From positions 1,116,001 through 1,180,000 of the forward strand of contig CANLOQ010000001.1 of the NCBI GenBank assembly GCA_947492925.1: a DNA stretch of 64,000 bases. The letters run 5' to 3'. Origin of the DNA: an uncultured Sulfitobacter sp. GTDB taxonomy: Bacteria > Pseudomonadota > Alphaproteobacteria > Rhodobacterales > Rhodobacteraceae. Under the pieces are notes generated by a model. The model ran no database searches, had not been told where the DNA came from, and was given only the letters and a program-made list of their open reading frames with translations. Position 1 is the stretch's first letter. Each line of letters opens with the position of its first letter. Shown here piece after piece: positions 62,989-64,000 of the stretch. The position numbers and the translations under genes were made by a program.

Positions 62989-63690
62989 TCAGTCCCAGCT
63001 GACATCGCCCAGAAAGATATAGCCCGCCCCGTAGATCGTTTTGATCAATTGCGGGTTTTTCGGGTCTTCGCGCAGTTTCGTGCGCAGGCGCGAGATGCGG
63101 ACATCCATCGCGCGGTCAAAGGATTCCGATGCTGCCCCGCCAAGACTTTCCTGCATCTGGGCGCGGCTGATCAGGCGTTTGGGGCTTTCCAGAAACAGGC
63201 GCAGCACTTCGGATTCGGCGTGGGAAAAGGGGACTTCCTCGCCCTTGGCATCGCACAGGATGTAGCGGTCGAAATGGGCGGTCCAACCGTTGAAGCGGGC
63301 GGTGTCACCGGGGGTGCCTGCCGCTTTGGGGCTGCGCAGTCGGGCGCGGATACGTGCGACAACCTCGGCCGGATCGAACGGTTTGATGATATAGTCGTCG
63401 GCACCCAGTTCCAGCCCGGTGACACGGTCCTGCACCTGTGCGCGACCCGAAATGATGATGACCACCGCGCCTTGTTCCAGCGCCAGACGGTGCACCAGCG
63501 TCAGCCCGTCGGTGTCGGGCAGGCTGAGGTCAACAAGACAGACATCGGGCGTGCGGGTTGCCAGTGCCGCCTCGAACGCGCGGGCGCGGCCAAAGCTGAG
63601 CGTCTCAAAACCCGCTTCCTCCAACGCGTCCGCCAGAAGGGTGCGGATTTCGGGCTCGTCATCAAGGATTGTCACCAAAGGGCGCGTCAT
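62989..63690 (-). CDS. OmpR-family response regulator
   Basis: 233 residues. Receiver domain 1-120 with acidic pair DD (10-11), phospho-acceptor Asp54 in CLVDLSLPD, Ser/Thr switch in IIISGRA and Lys in YIIKPF. The C-terminal winged helix is of the OmpR/PhoB type (about 135-228; VRISRLRTKLREDPKNPQLIKTIYGAGYIF in part). Binds DNA on phosphorylation. The start overlaps the upstream signalling gene (ATGA), so the latter is its probable partner. Confidence 0.95.
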   Translation of the reverse strand: MTRPLVTILDDEPEIRTLLADALEEAGFETLSFGRARAFEAALATRTPDVCLVDLSLPDTDGLTLVHRLALEQGAVVIIISGRAQVQDRVTGLELGADDYIIKPFDPAEVVARIRARLRSPKAAGTPGDTARFNGWTAHFDRYILCDAKGEEVPFSHAESEVLRLFLESPKRLISRAQMQESLGGAASESFDRAMDVRISRLRTKLREDPKNPQLIKTIYGAGYIFLGDVSWD

Positions 63691-64000
63691 TGGGCAGCGA
63701 CTGAGGCGGGAGTGATGAGCACTGCCAGATCGGCGGCCCCGAAAGGTTTGCTGAGGACGGGGGCGAGTTTCTGTGCGTCTCGGAACAGGCTGTGGTCGGC
63801 GGGCAGGGACGTCATCAGCAGCACCGGCACATGGCCCGCTGCCCGGTGGGCAAGGTCAAGACCCGTCGCCTCGCCCACCAGTTGGATGTCAGACAGGATC
63901 AGGCCAATGTCGGGCAGATCGGCCAGAAGGGCGGTGGCCTCATCCGCGCTGGTGGCCTCGATCACGGAATGGCCCATATCCATCAGCATATCGCGCACGT
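63687..64000 (-). CDS. Receiver domain, C-terminal end of a signalling protein (5' end off window)
   Basis: The frame runs off the right edge. About 104 visible residues form a receiver domain: hydrophobic strands, acidic DIGLILSDIQL with the likely phospho-acceptor Asp, VPVLLMTSLP, and SKPFGAADL with the Lys-Pro. The position at the C terminus and the coupling to an OmpR regulator suggest a hybrid histidine kinase, although a stand-alone response regulator cannot be excluded. Confidence 0.85.
   Translation of the reverse strand, partial: VRDMLMDMGHSVIEATSADEATALLADLPDIGLILSDIQLVGEATGLDLAHRAAGHVPVLLMTSLPADHSLFRDAQKLAPVLSKPFGAADLAVLITPASVAAQ

Noticed and set aside
1-64000. CRISPR arrays, prophage, integrase/att sites, insertion sequences, tRNA and rRNA genes
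   Set aside because: No regular direct repeats with spacers, no transposase or integrase motifs, and no tRNA cloverleaf or rRNA sequence seen by eye. A tRNAscan or IS search would settle minor misses.

Overview
The window is a GC-rich chromosomal segment of an alphaproteobacterium. It is very probably a member of the Rhodobacterales (Roseobacter group). The pointers are the paired dimethylglycine/sarcosine-type dehydrogenases with a homocysteine methyltransferase, an RpoE-ChrR pair whose ligand residues match Rhodobacter sphaeroides ChrR almost position for position, the rsmB/heparinase/purH/lspA/DUF3035/M16-M16 gene order, an ALDH16-type double aldehyde dehydrogenase beside deoC, and MutL of the nicking type. 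I see no rRNA, tRNA, CRISPR array, prophage or insertion sequence. The genus cannot be fixed from the sequence alone.

Layout. 1-5700: the 3' end of ftsK, a previously unlisted 49-codon gene on the minus strand, lolA, a lytic transglycosylase lipoprotein, an AEC transporter, hspQ, a gene-free stretch with strong hairpins, and an anti-sigma kinase/STAS antagonist pair. 5760-8080: acetyl-CoA acetyltransferase, free methionine-R-sulfoxide reductase, and an XRE-cupin regulator preceded by three regularly spaced TTTCACG elements. 8220-14400: a tightly packed catabolic operon (GFA protein, FAD/GcvT dehydrogenase, homocysteine S-methyltransferase, second FAD/GcvT dehydrogenase). Together these could take glycine betaine through dimethylglycine and sarcosine to glycine, with formaldehyde or methylene-THF as the C1 product. 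14460-19850: RarD-like transporter, pseudouridine synthase, methyltransferase, aldehyde dehydrogenase, 1-Cys peroxiredoxin, GT25.

20070-32890 holds pnp, rpsO, truB and rbfA, all on the minus strand in ancestral order. Accessory genes have been inserted between them: a LysE exporter in an AT-richer segment, an amidinotransferase, an amidase, an RTX-repeat protein, a DUF1643 protein, a membrane protein, a PLP enzyme and a phosphodiester glycosidase. 32970-44090 is a housekeeping block (dapB, SDHAF4-like, rsmB family, heparinase, purH, lspA, DUF3035 lipoprotein, active/inactive M16 protease pair). 44110-53340 has ALDH16-deoC facing a secreted rhodanese-like protein and a LysM protein, then mutL-rmuC.

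52699-58730 is a photooxidative or membrane-stress unit. rpoE-chrR carries a recognisable RpoE-type autoregulatory promoter and is divergent from a fully overlapping five-gene operon (FAD oxidase, DUF1365, GPH/MFS transporter, DUF3833, SDR). The end of the window carries a saccharopine dehydrogenase/GST/phosphatase operon, an M20 carbamoylase overlapping a membrane protein tail to tail, and an OmpR-type response regulator coupled to the 3' end of a receiver-domain protein that runs off the window.

No wholly new defence or mobile system is evident. The most interesting points are the betaine demethylation operon with its built-in GFA protein and operator array, unlisted small genes, several structured leaders, and the RpoE-ChrR unit.
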